Origin: Aquincola tertiaricarbonis
GTDB lineage: Bacteria; Pseudomonadota; Gammaproteobacteria; Burkholderiales; Burkholderiaceae_C
DNA: 64,000 nt
Assembly (NCBI RefSeq): GCF_000969605.1
Contig: NZ_JZUE01000005.1
Location: 230,491-294,490 of the forward strand
Direction: 5' to 3'
This document shows, one piece after another, positions 30,101 to 37,570 of this stretch. Under the pieces are notes generated by a model. It was not told the DNA's origin. It made no database searches and was given only the letters and a program-made list of their open reading frames with translations. How positions within the stretch are numbered: the stretch's first letter is position 1; each line of letters begins with the position of its first letter. The translations under genes and the position numbers were made by a program.

Positions 30101-33100
30101 CGCGCCGCTGCCGACGATGCGGCCTCGGGTGTTGTCCAGAACGCCTGCCCCGGACTGCGCAGGCGCCGGGCCGAGCGTGTCGATCAGCAGACGCTCGGCA
30201 TGAATTTCGCCGCCTTCATTGCGCAAAGCGCCGCTGCGCAGCATGGCTGCGCCGCCGGCTACCAGCACGCCGACGTCGTTGTCAGTACCTGAGGCATCGA
30301 TTTCCAGTGCACGCCCGGCCAGCACATGACCACCGCGGTTGATCAGCGGACCGGCCAGCAACCGCACGTTGCCCGTAGCGCGCAAGGTACCGCCGTCGTT
30401 GACCAGCGCCTGGCCAGCGGTGTCGATGCGCAGATCGGCAAGCTGCGGTACGTCACCCGAGCGGCCGGCAGCAATGCGGCCTGCAGCATTGTCCAGGCGT
30501 GCCGAACGGAGATCGACCCCACCCTGCCCGACGATTTCGCCTGTGCGATTGCTGATGGCGCTGCCACGGGCTGACAAAGCCCCCACCGACGCCAGCGTGC
30601 TCTGGTCGTTGACCCATTCGCCTGAGGCCTGCAACTGCAGGGCACCTCCTGCAAGCATGCGGCTCGCGCCGATGTTCTCGACACGTCCCGCCTCGATTCG
30701 CACGTCAGCCAGGCTCTGCAGGTCGGCACGATGGGTATTGACGATCGCGTGCACCGTACTGACAAGCAGCGGCCCATTGGCGCCAATGCTGCCGGCCTCG
30801 TTTCGCACGGCATCGGCCCGCAGGGTCAGCGCCGCCTGGGCCGCGACTTCTGCTCCCTCGTTCAGGAGCTCGCCACGAATGCCCAGCTCCATTGCCCCGT
30901 TCGACGCGATCAGGCCCTGAGCGAACGTCGCACTGCCTGCCGGCGCAGCAGACGGTGGCCGGTGGTTGCGTAGCGCTGATGCACTGATGCCTAGAGCGTC
31001 GCCGCTTTGCAGCAAGCCCTGGTTGTCCAGCGCGCCCGACAGGGCCAACGTCAGCGAGCCGACGGCCTGAAACAGACCGCTGTTGGCAAGGTCGCCGGTC
31101 ATAAGGTGGGTTCGGCCACTCGAGCTCACCACGCCGCTGTTGCGTATGCTGGCGGCCTGGATGCGGGCATCGCGACCAGCCACAATGCGGCCGGTGTCAA
31201 CGTTCAGCAGCAGTCCGCGGGTATCGAGCACCAGCGAGCCCGTGGCCTCCTCACGCCCCACCCCTGCCTGAAGTCGCCCGCTGGTGTTGTCGACGCCACC
31301 GGCACCCGCATCCACGCGCAGATCACCGCCCGCACCGATCATGCCGCCCCGGTTGTCGAGCGCTTGGGCAAGGCCGAGGTCGAGCGCCTGACCAGCGCTC
31401 ACCACGCCTGCAGTGTTGGACATCCGGGTAGCGCGCAAGTGCAATGCGCCCTCGGTGCTGGCAATGGCACCCTGCGTGTTGTCCACCATGCCGGCGGCCA
31501 ACTGCAGAGCTTGGTCGGCGATCAGCCGACCAGCGCGGTTGTCCAATGCTGCGCCGCCCGTGTCGAGCCTGAGCGTGCTGGCGCTGGAGATTTCGCCCCC
31601 CGCATTGGAGACCACCCCGCGCGAGACCACATCGGTCGGCCCCGCGGCCGTGATCGTGCCGCCTAGGTTGCTGAGCGAGCCGCTATCCAGGCGCAGGGTT
31701 GTGCCGGCTTCAATGCGCCCAAAGTCGTTGACCAGCGATGCGGCATCGATCCTCAACGACTCCCGCGCGAAGACCCTGCCTTCTCGGTTGTCCAGCACCA
31801 ACGCCACGGCACTGGGGCCCTCCAAGCCTGCCAGCGTGACGCTGCCGCCGCCGATGATGTCTGCACCGTGGTTAACCAGTTGCCGGGCACTCACCCTAAC
31901 TTCGCGGCCAGCCACGATGAGCCCTGACTTGGATTGACGCAGGCTGGCGCCCTCCACCCGCAGATCGCGGCCCGCCTGGAGGGATCCGCCGTCGAGCAAC
32001 AGATCGCCCTGAACAGTCACATCCCCATCGGCACCCGCTTGAACCCTGCCGCCCGCTCCTTGCAATCGAATGGCGTTGACGCGGACATCGCTACGGCCGT
32101 CGATCAGCCCGCCGCTGTTGATCAGGGTTCCGACAACCACATCTAGCATGCCCGCTGCTCGCACGAGGCCACCAGCGTTGTCGAACTCGCGACCTTGTGT
32201 GTCGAGGCTGAGCGCCCCGCCGGTGGTGATGACGCCGCCACGGTTGTTCACTCGGCCCTGCGTCAGCCAGAGGCTGCGCGGCTCGGCTGGCGTCAGGTCC
32301 CCACCCGCGATGAGACTGCCCTGTTCGTTGTCGAGGAGACCTTGGCCCAGTGCAATCCGCACCTGCGGTGCGCTGATCCGGCCCGCCTGGTTGCCCAGGC
32401 CAGCGGCGGTGAGGCTGACCGCCTGGTTGCTGAGGATGTTGCCGCGCTGGTTGTCGATCTGCGTCGCAAGCAAGCTCAGCGCACCACCTGCCGCGAGCGT
32501 GCCATCCAGATTCGACAGGCCTTGTGAGCTGCCTTGCAACTGCAGCGAGTGCTGCGCGGTCATGCCCGAACCGTCGTTTTCGATCCGCCCAGCCGTGGCC
32601 AGAAGATCCGTTCCCGCCGACAGCATCGCACTTCGTCCTGCAGCGTCACGCCGATTCAGCAACTCGTCAGCGTTGAGCCGCAGGGCCCTCCCGGCGGCAA
32701 TCGTGCCCCCGGCGTTGTCCAGCCGCCCCGCGGCCGCATCCACGCTGACGGCACCGTCACCCACGACGAGACCTTGTGTGTTGATCAAGCCTTGCCGCGC
32801 CAGCACCGTCACGTCCGATGCGGACGAGACGAGGCCCTGGCTGTTGTCCAAGCTGCCTGCCTGCAACGTCACCCCTGTCGCAATGCCGGCCGCTGCTGCT
32901 GCAGCAGGCGTCAGCGTCGACACGATCTGCCCACTGCGGTTGACGACCGACGCCGCCTGCAGGGACAGCGTGCCGTCGGACAGGAGTGCCCCGCCGCTGT
33001 TGTCGAGCAGGCCATCGGTCAACACCACGTCGATCGAGCGCTTGGCTGACACCAGACCATCGCGGTTGCTCATCGCGCCATCCAGCGATAGGCGCACGTC

Positions 33101-34867
33101 GGCGTCGCTAGAGACTTCTGCTGGCCGACCGGCGGTGCCTTCATTGCGCAGCAGGCCGGCCCGGATGCTCACCCCGGCAGCCCCCAGAAGCTGACCCTCG
33201 CTGTTGTCAAGTTGCCCTGTTGCGGCCAGGTCAAGCAGTCCGCTCGTGACCACCGTGCCGCCTGCATTGCGTATGTCAGCGGCTCGGGCTGTGATGCCCG
33301 CACGGGCTTGCCATGCGCCGGCCATGTTGGTCCAACGTCCGGCGGCAACGACGTTCAGCGGCCCCTGCGCCACGACCTGAACTGTCTTTGAATGAAGCTC
33401 ACCGTCGCGAGCCACCAGCCGGGCATCGGCAGCCGAAGTGATCTCACTGCCATCGAGCTGGAGCTCGCCGGCTTCGATCCGCAAACTGCGCTGCGCCTGC
33501 CACCGCCCCGACGTATCGTGCAGATGACCAGCAACCATGTTCAGCGAGCCCGTGCTGTGCAGCACCCCGCTGGTGTGGGCCGCACCGGCAACGGTCAGGC
33601 TCAAGGAACCCATAGGGTCCCGCTGGACGGTGGATCCCGTATGGTGCAGTTCGGCGGCCTCCAGGCTGAGGGTGCCCGCCGCGTCCAGCTTGCCCGCCTG
33701 GCGCAGCACACCGCCGCTGTTCAGCACGATGTCGCCGGGCCGACTGCCATCCACCTGCATGGCCGTCGACACGCTGCCGCCGAGCACCATGTCGCCCGTG
33801 CTCGCCAGGTTCACGCCGAGCGCGCCGTGGCTGTCCGCCAGGCTCAGCTGGCCATCGACCGACAGCGTCAGGTTGCCCTGCAAGGCGGCCAGCCGGCCGG
33901 TGGAATTGACACCCAGCCCGCGCTCGGTGGCCAGCAGGTACACCTGCCCTGCGAACATGGCCCCGAGCTGCTTGACGTCGACCGCGAACATCGGCGCGGC
34001 GCTGCCGTCGGCCGCGCTGCTCGGCGTGACCTCGGGTGCCTGGCCCAGCCTCGCATAACCGACGTCGTTGCCCCCGGCGACCACGTGCAGCCGGCGCGCC
34101 CACACCTCGCCGCCGATGGCTAAGCCGCGCGCAAGAAGGTCCAGCTGTTCCAGCGACGTGGCATCCAGGCCCTGGGCGCCGACCTCGATCAGGCCGGTGC
34201 GGATCTTGATGCCCTGCAGGGCTCCTTGCGCCCCGTACTGCGGCACCCCCGTGCCGAGCACGGCCCGGTCGGTGTTGATGAAAGCCAGCCCGTCGACGAC
34301 CAGGCCGTTGGGGTTTGCGATCACCAGATCGGCCTTGCGCCCCGCCACCTCGATGGCCCCCAGCAACTGGCTGCGCTGTGTGCCCAGGACTTCGTTGACG
34401 ATGACCTTCGCGGGCACGTAACCCAGCTGCGGATTGCCGGCCACCCAGCCGCCAAGCTGCGTCTGGGTACTGCCGGCCGAGTTGTTGAAGATCAGGCCGC
34501 GGCGCTCGACATTGAAGTCGGTGTAGAGGTTGCGGCTGACACCTGCCGCGCTGGGCGGCGCGATGTGCACGATGGGCACGCCATTGGCCGCCGCGTCCAT
34601 CAGGGGCCGCTGACCTGCGGGCGCGCCTGCGTGTGGGGTGAGCGGCAGCGTCTGGGCCTGGGCGTCGTGCAGGGAGCCGATCGACCCGACGAACAGAGCC
34701 GCCGCGCAAGTCACGGCGCGCAGCGCGTTGGTCAGGGCGGGCGGTTGCACAGCGCGCCGGCGGCGCGTCTGGCCGGTGCGACCCGACGCGCTGGCCGCCG
34801 TTTCCTGCACGACCATGTAGTTGCCACGGGTACGGTTAAAGACGACGCGGTGCAGCTGGCTGTTCAT
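21137..34867 (-). CDS. cdiA: CdiA/FhaB-like two-partner secretion exoprotein with C-terminal nuclease-like toxin
   Basis: 4,576 residues from the ATG at 34867 (a longer frame to 34930 was rejected: MNSQLHRVVFNRTRGNYMVV is the classical extended signal peptide, and AAGGGGG lies just upstream). Order of parts: extended signal peptide (1-72); TPS secretion domain (about 75-300) with NLYTDFNV, FNNSAGS and ANPNGLVVDG near 183; very long FHA repeats to about 2,600; a non-repetitive Cys-containing block (about 2,620-2,795); a conserved central domain (about 3,090-3,225, LVETDPAFTNYRSFLSS to VPQVYL); second FHA repeat zone to about 4,100; pretoxin region with VVNNYL at 4,228-4,233, a variant of VENN; and a C-terminal toxin whose TDVGGHIQ (Asp4487, His4491) and FNIFPQDGNFNNSAF motifs match DNA/RNA non-specific endonucleases of the YeeF (NS_2) type. 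Secretion through the FhaC-like protein encoded 93 bp upstream and delivery to neighbours on contact are inferred from family knowledge. Confidence 0.9.
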   Translation of the reverse strand: MNSQLHRVVFNRTRGNYMVVQETAASASGRTGQTRRRRAVQPPALTNALRAVTCAAALFVGSIGSLHDAQAQTLPLTPHAGAPAGQRPLMDAAANGVPIVHIAPPSAAGVSRNLYTDFNVERRGLIFNNSAGSTQTQLGGWVAGNPQLGYVPAKVIVNEVLGTQRSQLLGAIEVAGRKADLVIANPNGLVVDGLAFINTDRAVLGTGVPQYGAQGALQGIKIRTGLIEVGAQGLDATSLEQLDLLARGLAIGGEVWARRLHVVAGGNDVGYARLGQAPEVTPSSAADGSAAPMFAVDVKQLGAMFAGQVYLLATERGLGVNSTGRLAALQGNLTLSVDGQLSLADSHGALGVNLASTGDMVLGGSVSTAMQVDGSRPGDIVLNSGGVLRQAGKLDAAGTLSLEAAELHHTGSTVQRDPMGSLSLTVAGAAHTSGVLHSTGSLNMVAGHLHDTSGRWQAQRSLRIEAGELQLDGSEITSAADARLVARDGELHSKTVQVVAQGPLNVVAAGRWTNMAGAWQARAGITARAADIRNAGGTVVTSGLLDLAATGQLDNSEGQLLGAAGVSIRAGLLRNEGTAGRPAEVSSDADVRLSLDGAMSNRDGLVSAKRSIDVVLTDGLLDNSGGALLSDGTLSLQAASVVNRSGQIVSTLTPAAAAAAGIATGVTLQAGSLDNSQGLVSSASDVTVLARQGLINTQGLVVGDGAVSVDAAAGRLDNAGGTIAAGRALRLNADELLNRRDAAGRSAMLSAGTDLLATAGRIENDGSGMTAQHSLQLQGSSQGLSNLDGTLAAGGALSLLATQIDNQRGNILSNQAVSLTAAGLGNQAGRISAPQVRIALGQGLLDNEQGSLIAGGDLTPAEPRSLWLTQGRVNNRGGVITTGGALSLDTQGREFDNAGGLVRAAGMLDVVVGTLINSGGLIDGRSDVRVNAIRLQGAGGRVQAGADGDVTVQGDLLLDGGSLQAGRDLRVEGASLRQSKSGLIVAGREVRVSARQLVNHGADIIGGGSVTLAGLEGPSAVALVLDNREGRVFARESLRIDAASLVNDFGRIEAGTTLRLDSGSLSNLGGTITAAGPTDVVSRGVVSNAGGEISSASTLRLDTGGAALDNRAGRLIADQALQLAAGMVDNTQGAIASTEGALHLRATRMSNTAGVVSAGQALDLGLAQALDNRGGMIGAGGDLRVDAGAGGVDNTSGRLQAGVGREEATGSLVLDTRGLLLNVDTGRIVAGRDARIQAASIRNSGVVSSSGRTHLMTGDLANSGLFQAVGSLTLALSGALDNQGLLQSGDALGISASALRNHRPPSAAPAGSATFAQGLIASNGAMELGIRGELLNEGAEVAAQAALTLRADAVRNEAGSIGANGPLLVSTVHAIVNTHRADLQSLADVRIEAGRVENIGASRMLAGGALQLQASGEWVNDQSTLASVGALSARGSAISNRTGEIVGQGGVDLRSARLDNAAGRIAAGRSGDVPQLADLRIDTAGQALVNDGGTLRATGNVRLLAGPLINRGGHVLAGRALEIDASGTDNDVGVLVAGGAAMLRSGALRNEGGEIHAERLLIDTLGPAPAQSGAGVLDNTRGRIVGSGALSLSAGELINVQGLVTSHGRTVLRTGVFTNDDGALAAQALDLHASGQLVNAGGLIQSGSDLTLRAEGLSNRRSTKRKSSEAGKTPGLIKATGDADIVVSQTATNHGGQILAGGTLHLQAERLSNDAGVLQAEGATDARLILAVRDAVSNQAGGLIQAQHGLQLQTGIVSNAGGSVASPGTATLVVGSWFNGDGALQAADVSLGASGVVANAGGSIGASRDLTLTAQSLYSTASDLGVQSQVLAGRDLTLTVADQMTTVQTLVRGERTVKIEAGGLVNDQGQIESMGSLNVAVQGTLSNREGIIRTEVPQSSAASLSGAPSSTLAMRAGKVDNAGGLLDAATDLDMHTGQLVNTGGRMQARGASFVLDAGHTSNVGGAMVSAGHLRATTLSFDNSGGSLSASQALHLDTQAHTLTNRATAGGSATIVAGGDALLSVATLDNLQDAGAQATVAAQALSLRAIALNNTGSILAGRIGRDGTLDLQTAGTLDNDGGLLSAFGQLNVSAGELLNRGGALLAATGNGGSRPSLVLSAARVDNGAGGRISALHGNASIVTGTGDYLNRAGLTSAAGDLDLLVGLLDNTASATLQAGGVLHATTMALHNGEGGWIHGNDVTLDTRGWTLRNASGALGSAGGLTMLAGGLDNRGGSVAALGQLALTIGGTVDNTRGMLSGAQGLRIDAAAQQVLNTGGTVKSAAGSVAVAAARIDNDAGALVAAHDMTLAATQSISNRATVLDGSSVAGRIAGRDLEVASPLLDNHGGRMAADRDAVLHTQATDNTGGDISARRNLSLSAPTLINTGGTVTADGLLALSTASGNPGGTISGTSLSVDLDGDYSNGGTLSARQDLTLRAHHIVNTGVLNAAGTLRAQSTAAITNTGEISGGNVVLDAGAHLSNVGLISSAAPGGHTRLSSPVIANTGRIYGDFIALQAGSVSNSAAGTMAARQRLDIGAGNISNSGVDALLYSLGGLSIGGLLDTSAWQATARAQSLNNTAGRIEAAGDMTLRSDAILNANSGVSTVMGAVTAGPASAYLVPDGSTRRYDLAQCSGVENRSMYATCIVRPELYGRRQNMLPIFSRSSNCDYSEAGGNCVDVITWNYTWDSDAYQRFGIARMDRPRPAEPGAGCTVSQETESAGMSVADVQSPECNHWRALTQAWDAEYHVKRDQLGAALNEYNAEVDYENEVDSVGDYTVFRVTSSVQREQIVNSEPGRILSGGSMTIDGVDITNRDSRIVAGGDLMVNGLADDDGIRAAVRNLATQGQQITTYAGTSQHSNLTEGGFGSGRRRRLDPEQPFNPAPTVITVDVETSVVVRHAAALQGGATTAIGSGYGGAAASGAGSVVGQPVDPRAVSGALPAGVERPGAAPVGAGASRIGTTHVPAWSSIESLSNDGADEAQERPSPPAEGAAQMAQSQPAPLLQQQQAWTVSRVDRRAGSVSERAPGIRQGMPPGASAAAVRAEGAAQVPVALRYEVRDASARPQAVVLTLAPRLSAPAGSLFVLNTRPAASYLVETDPAFTNYRSFLSSEHFQRQLALDPQRQHKRYGDGFSEQQLVNDQILALTGRRFLAGYGDTESEYLSLMNAGAAFGHRYQLTPGIALTGEQMALLSTDIVWLVEQDVRLPDGSTQRVLVPQVYLRRSLSGDLLPTGTLMAGGSVSVVTPGSLTNSGTLSGDWIEASSGNDLENSGRIQATQSVLLSAERDLVNTSGSVAALAGSVDLSAGRDVVLQTRTVQTHQSAANRRGVVQSERMAADRIATIQAGQDLLVSAGRDLTVTGASLRSAEGDLQALAGRSITVSAVQGEYRLESHVTQGRSVRGRTGFVEEAHTTQVASELDAAGNLVLLAGRNSAQAAGSGGRLHLSGSTLAAQGDIRLQGDQVSIAAATASESTDIQAVGRRAFNRASSRSESVVGGSVSAQGSLLVRATGPADQGEGDVHLVGAHLSAQQGATVIEADRDVRVESMSTAQNSFTEGYRKSSSLLSSTTRTRTSREETTHVEGSVIEGQSVLVRAGQDVVVQGSQVVADQGLRIDAGRDLKVIAAQEHSEGQAASSRTKSGIFGTGGGLTAGKQQLQQASRSDATIPVGSQIGSLSGNVALVAGGAYLQTGSDVVSPAGDIDIQAEQVLIQEARETTAQSAVSRSRQSGVSFTISSPVLSALQAAQGQLQAASNTRSSRLQALAGANAALQVNAALDALAAGQGDAQGRVPTDQTSADGSAVRVDGNAADKVGGLSVSLSVGGTSSRSQQHSQADTSRGSTVVAGGDVRIRATGGGAASDAVVQGSDVVAGGRVAISADDAVRLLASQNTSTERSSNSSKSGSIGLGMSLGNAGSGSSVGITVSASTGKGEGAGNSTTFDNSRVVGASVHIESGGNTELMGAVVRGDQVSAQVGGDLVIESLQDQARYRERSRSAGGSVTFGPAPGGSVQIGATRIRSDFLSVGEQSALRAGDGGFQVEVAGQVDLTGAQITSTQAAIDAGKNRYEAQGGTTTTDLQNSASYSAKSVSVGMGAGGGSSGGRPGAGLGAVGIGTDADSARSESKAAISGVAGDVDARTGDREVGLAQLFNKEKVKAEVAAQVAITAEFGRQAIKVVGKFADDKLAEANRKDVQSLDEALASGLTALVSTAAGAAVGGGAGGAAAFNEVVNNYLSKPDAVRNPQVRQRIVNAGKDCRGVASCESMVAGMEAQVALLSDDRIAAMCGADVQCVADRKDERSLYAQVRDEAASKLTPEAAATAYLIRQADSPFSKQDLAAAVTRLQSNESDPGKPVDQYVRDTLLADPAMFAAVMGVGLLDSDSGGGGKGGGRLGQTGSRAGGAKVHGSATPEAQRTIIELDASGVTRGDAAYKILNDPPPNSIVRLSNGIEFRTNEGGLVDELSYIPSLSRGVRDARQTAVGKEGLPTDVGGHIQACQFGGTCDRFNIFPQDGNFNNSAFKRWENEIKAALVNGDEVGRVIVRFNRIDAFSPRPDSVRIDYEINGIIMRKFFRNEAGQ

Positions 34868-34960
34868 GACACCCCCTTGGGCGTGGACAGGTCCGCCCGG
34901 CAATGCAGCGGCGTAGGGATGCGCGGGCACTGGCGCCGCGCGCGGATGGAACTGCCTGAC

Positions 34961-36778
34961 TCAGAAGGCGTAAGTCGCGCTGGCGTAAGCGCTGGTGCGC
35001 GCCGTCTTGAAGCCCTCGGGGCGCTTGAGCGGCTTTGCCAACGTGAAGTCGAACTGCCATTGGCTCAGCCGCGCGCGCACGCCGAGGGCCGCGCCCGTCA
35101 GTCGGTGCCCCGGCAGGCTGGCATCGCTGGGGCCCCAGACGCGCCCCATGTCCAGGGCGGCGACAGCCTGGAAGTCACGGCCCCAAGCCTGCACCGGGGT
35201 CGTCAGTTCGTTGCGCCACACCCAGCCGCTCTCAGCCATCAGCACCGCATCCCCATCGAAGCCCCGCACGCTGGCCCGGTTGCCGATGGCGAACTGGTCG
35301 ATGCTGGTGCTGTAGTCGCGGTTGAACTGCGCCTTCATGCTGGTGTGCAGCTGCCACCGGCGGGGCGAGTCGGCCGCGCCGCCGGCCTGTAGCTCCGGCA
35401 GCGCCGCGCTGGCGTTCAGCAGCCAGATGCGCGGGCGCAGCGTGGGTATCGGCAGCCCGTCAGCGTCGCGTGCCAAGTGGATCAGGTCGGGTTGGGCCCG
35501 CAGCCAGGGCATGCCGCGCCGGTAGCCAAGTTCCAGCTCGACGCGACCGGTTTGGCCGAATAGCAACTGCCAGCTCAAACCGGTTTCCAGGGCCGTGGTG
35601 CGACGCTGGGCGGTGACCAATTCGACGTCGTCCAGATGGCTGTGCGCACGGCGGCTCGACAGCGCTGCATGTAGCCCCGTCTTGCTGGCCGCCGTGCGCC
35701 ACACCGTGTGCTGCCAGCGCAGTTCCGCGGACCGCGATTCACCACGCGACAGTGGCGCGGCAGACGTGAGCCGGATGCGCTGCGCGAAGCGGCTGCGCGA
35801 CAGGCTCAGGCTGAAGGTGTTGTAGCCCCACGGCAGGCTGTAGCTGATGCTGCTGCCCATGCTGCGGCGGCTCGGCCCGGGGGATTCGGCATTGCTGTTG
35901 AAGCCGAGGCTGAGCACGTCGTTCAAGCCCGTCGGATTGTCGAGCGCCGTATTGACGGAGAGCTGGGTACGCCCCATGGGCCGCCCACCGGCGTTGTCCA
36001 GCGTCAGCCCGCCCCGCAGCCGATCACGCCAGGGCCCGACGCGCCGCAGGATGGTGACCACGCTGGTATCGGGCTGCTCACCCGGCGCCAGCGTGGTGGT
36101 CACCGTCTGGCTGGGCAGCCGCTTCATCTGCTCGACACCCTGCTCCAGGTCGCGGCTGTCGAGCAGGCGGCCGTGGCCGGTGGGAAATGCGTTGCGCCAG
36201 CTCCCCCAACGCATGTCGGGGCCGCCCTCGGGGCTGTCCGCATCCACGAACCGGATCTCGGCGATGCGCCCGGCATGCAGCGTGAACCGGACCTCGCCAT
36301 GCTGCAGCGTCTGCGGCCCCAACGAGACGCGGCTCGTCACGTAACCCTGCTCGATCAACAGCGCATCCAGGTGGCCGGCGATCAAGCCCAGGCCGGCCGC
36401 ACCGATGCACAGGCCCCGATAGCGCTCGGTGGCCGCCAGCAGCCAGCGCAGGCGGTCGGAATCCGGGCCGTCGAGTTTGAAGTTCGTGATGGGGAAGCAG
36501 GGTTGCTCGACGGGCAGGTCCGGTGGCGACAGGCTGCTGCCAGCGGGCCTGAGCACATCGGCCTTCGGCACCTGCGACGCCTGCTGGGCCCGGTCGCGCT
36601 CCGCCTGGCGGCGCAAGCCTTCGTCGACGCTGGCACCCACGTCCTGCGCACACAGGCCCATGGCCGGCCAACCCACCACCAACAGGACGACCCACCAGCC
36701 CGGGGTTGTCCGCGCCCTTGCGCTGGCGGACGCTGCCGACGCGGAACGCTCCGATGGCTGCGCGTTGTTCCATGACAT
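34961..36778 (-). CDS. cdiB: Two-partner secretion transporter, FhaC/CdiB (Omp85/TpsB) family
   Basis: 605 residues. A signal segment (WWVVLLVVGWPAMGLCAQ, about residues 28-45) precedes a charged helix rich in Arg/Gln, then POTRA domains (about 80-250: CFPITNFKLDGPDSDRL, IEQGYVTSRVSLGPQTL, GEVRFTLHAGRI). A 16-strand type beta barrel follows, with the VRGFDGD motif near residue 502 that marks the conserved barrel loop, and a C-terminal YASATYAF ending in Phe. It exports the giant exoprotein encoded 93 bp downstream across the outer membrane. The ATG at 36778 is preceded by AAGGGGG, almost the same ribosome site as the exoprotein gene. Confidence 0.94.
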   Translation of the reverse strand: MSWNNAQPSERSASAASASARARTTPGWWVVLLVVGWPAMGLCAQDVGASVDEGLRRQAERDRAQQASQVPKADVLRPAGSSLSPPDLPVEQPCFPITNFKLDGPDSDRLRWLLAATERYRGLCIGAAGLGLIAGHLDALLIEQGYVTSRVSLGPQTLQHGEVRFTLHAGRIAEIRFVDADSPEGGPDMRWGSWRNAFPTGHGRLLDSRDLEQGVEQMKRLPSQTVTTTLAPGEQPDTSVVTILRRVGPWRDRLRGGLTLDNAGGRPMGRTQLSVNTALDNPTGLNDVLSLGFNSNAESPGPSRRSMGSSISYSLPWGYNTFSLSLSRSRFAQRIRLTSAAPLSRGESRSAELRWQHTVWRTAASKTGLHAALSSRRAHSHLDDVELVTAQRRTTALETGLSWQLLFGQTGRVELELGYRRGMPWLRAQPDLIHLARDADGLPIPTLRPRIWLLNASAALPELQAGGAADSPRRWQLHTSMKAQFNRDYSTSIDQFAIGNRASVRGFDGDAVLMAESGWVWRNELTTPVQAWGRDFQAVAALDMGRVWGPSDASLPGHRLTGAALGVRARLSQWQFDFTLAKPLKRPEGFKTARTSAYASATYAF

Positions 36779-37252
36779 CTGCGACCCCCTTTCGTGTGGA
36801 GTTCAGTGACCAAGGCGGCGTGGACGATGGCTGCAGCCGGGGATATGCCAACGGACATGGGCAACGACGGCGACCAGCGGGTGATTAACTTCGGAGGACA
36901 GCCGCGTACGGCTCAGGCGAATGCAGCGCCGGACCATGCGCACAAGGACGACGCACCGAAAGCGGCCTGACGTGCGGCCATGGGCGTGCTGCGTGGGCGG
37001 CAGGACGTGCGACGCAGGTCGCACCAACACTCGCGAATTGCACGCCCTGTCGATCGATCACTCGATCGCGGGTGGCGTTTGATCGATTGAAATGATATGC
37101 AACCGATGCGGAGTGCGCATGCTCCACCTGACGTCAAGCAATGGCAATCTGGAACAATTGCACGATCCAATTCAGAGGCGACCAGGAGCGGCTATCTTCT
37201 GCTGTCGAATTGTGTCAATTGCAATGCACTCGGATCGCTGGCGCTTGATGGC
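36779..37252. other. Regulatory region upstream of the two-partner secretion operon
   Basis: 474 bp between the transporter start and the second immunity gene. It must carry the promoter of the secretion operon (minus strand). Visible items are a cluster of GATCGAT/TCGATC elements at 37051-37090, AT-richer DNA from about 37080 to 37250 with CAATTG repeats, and one possible 47-codon plus-strand frame at 36827-36970. I could not fix the -35/-10 boxes. Confidence 0.5.
36827..36970 (+). CDS. Possible small protein, unknown
   Basis: 47 codons starting at ATG 36827 and ending with TGA at 36968-36970. The translation is hydrophilic (MAAAGDMPTDMGNDGDQRVI, later FGGQPRTAQANAAPD and HKDDAPKAA). It is divergent from the transporter gene. 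There is no clear ribosome site, and G/C preference at third positions is moderate, so it may be chance. No family is recognised. Confidence 0.2.
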   Translation: MAAAGDMPTDMGNDGDQRVINFGGQPRTAQANAAPDHAHKDDAPKAA

Positions 37253-37570
37253 CTAGTAGCCAAAATGGGTCTTCGCTTTCCCGCTTCGATCCACAACAAT
37301 CTCGAAAGTCTTCCAGTTACCACCTGTGTGGTCCAGCATCAAATCGTGCAGCCGGCGCACGAGTCGGGATACATCTCTCGCTGGATCTTCCAGCACCGAT
37401 TGGCACAAACGACCACCACGAACAAAAGAAAATGTTGAACCCACGGACCAGTCACCGTCTTCAATGTAGTAATCGAATTCGCACGTCATCTCCTCATAAT
37501 CAAATTCTGCGGACTGGCTCATGACCTGAGTGATCTTCTGCAAAAGTTCTACTTGCTGGTAGATGTACAT
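37253..37570 (-). CDS. Second YezG-like immunity protein (orphan paralogue)
   Basis: 105 residues from the ATG at 37570, the same length as the immunity protein at 20823-21140 and alignable along its whole length: MTCEFDYYIEDGDWSVG against MRCEFKYETYDGGWSVD, LEDPARDVSRLVRRLHDLM against LDDPEDRVPQLVHELHELM, and HTGGNWKTF against HTGGRWHGF. A longer frame continues to 37834, but the upstream part has no similarity and was excluded. The gene is AT-rich like its paralogue. It has no toxin gene next to it, so it is an orphan immunity gene, either a relic of a displaced toxin module or protection against relatives. The ribosome site is weak. Confidence 0.7.
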   Translation of the reverse strand: MYIYQQVELLQKITQVMSQSAEFDYEEMTCEFDYYIEDGDWSVGSTFSFVRGGRLCQSVLEDPARDVSRLVRRLHDLMLDHTGGNWKTFEIVVDRSGKAKTHFGY

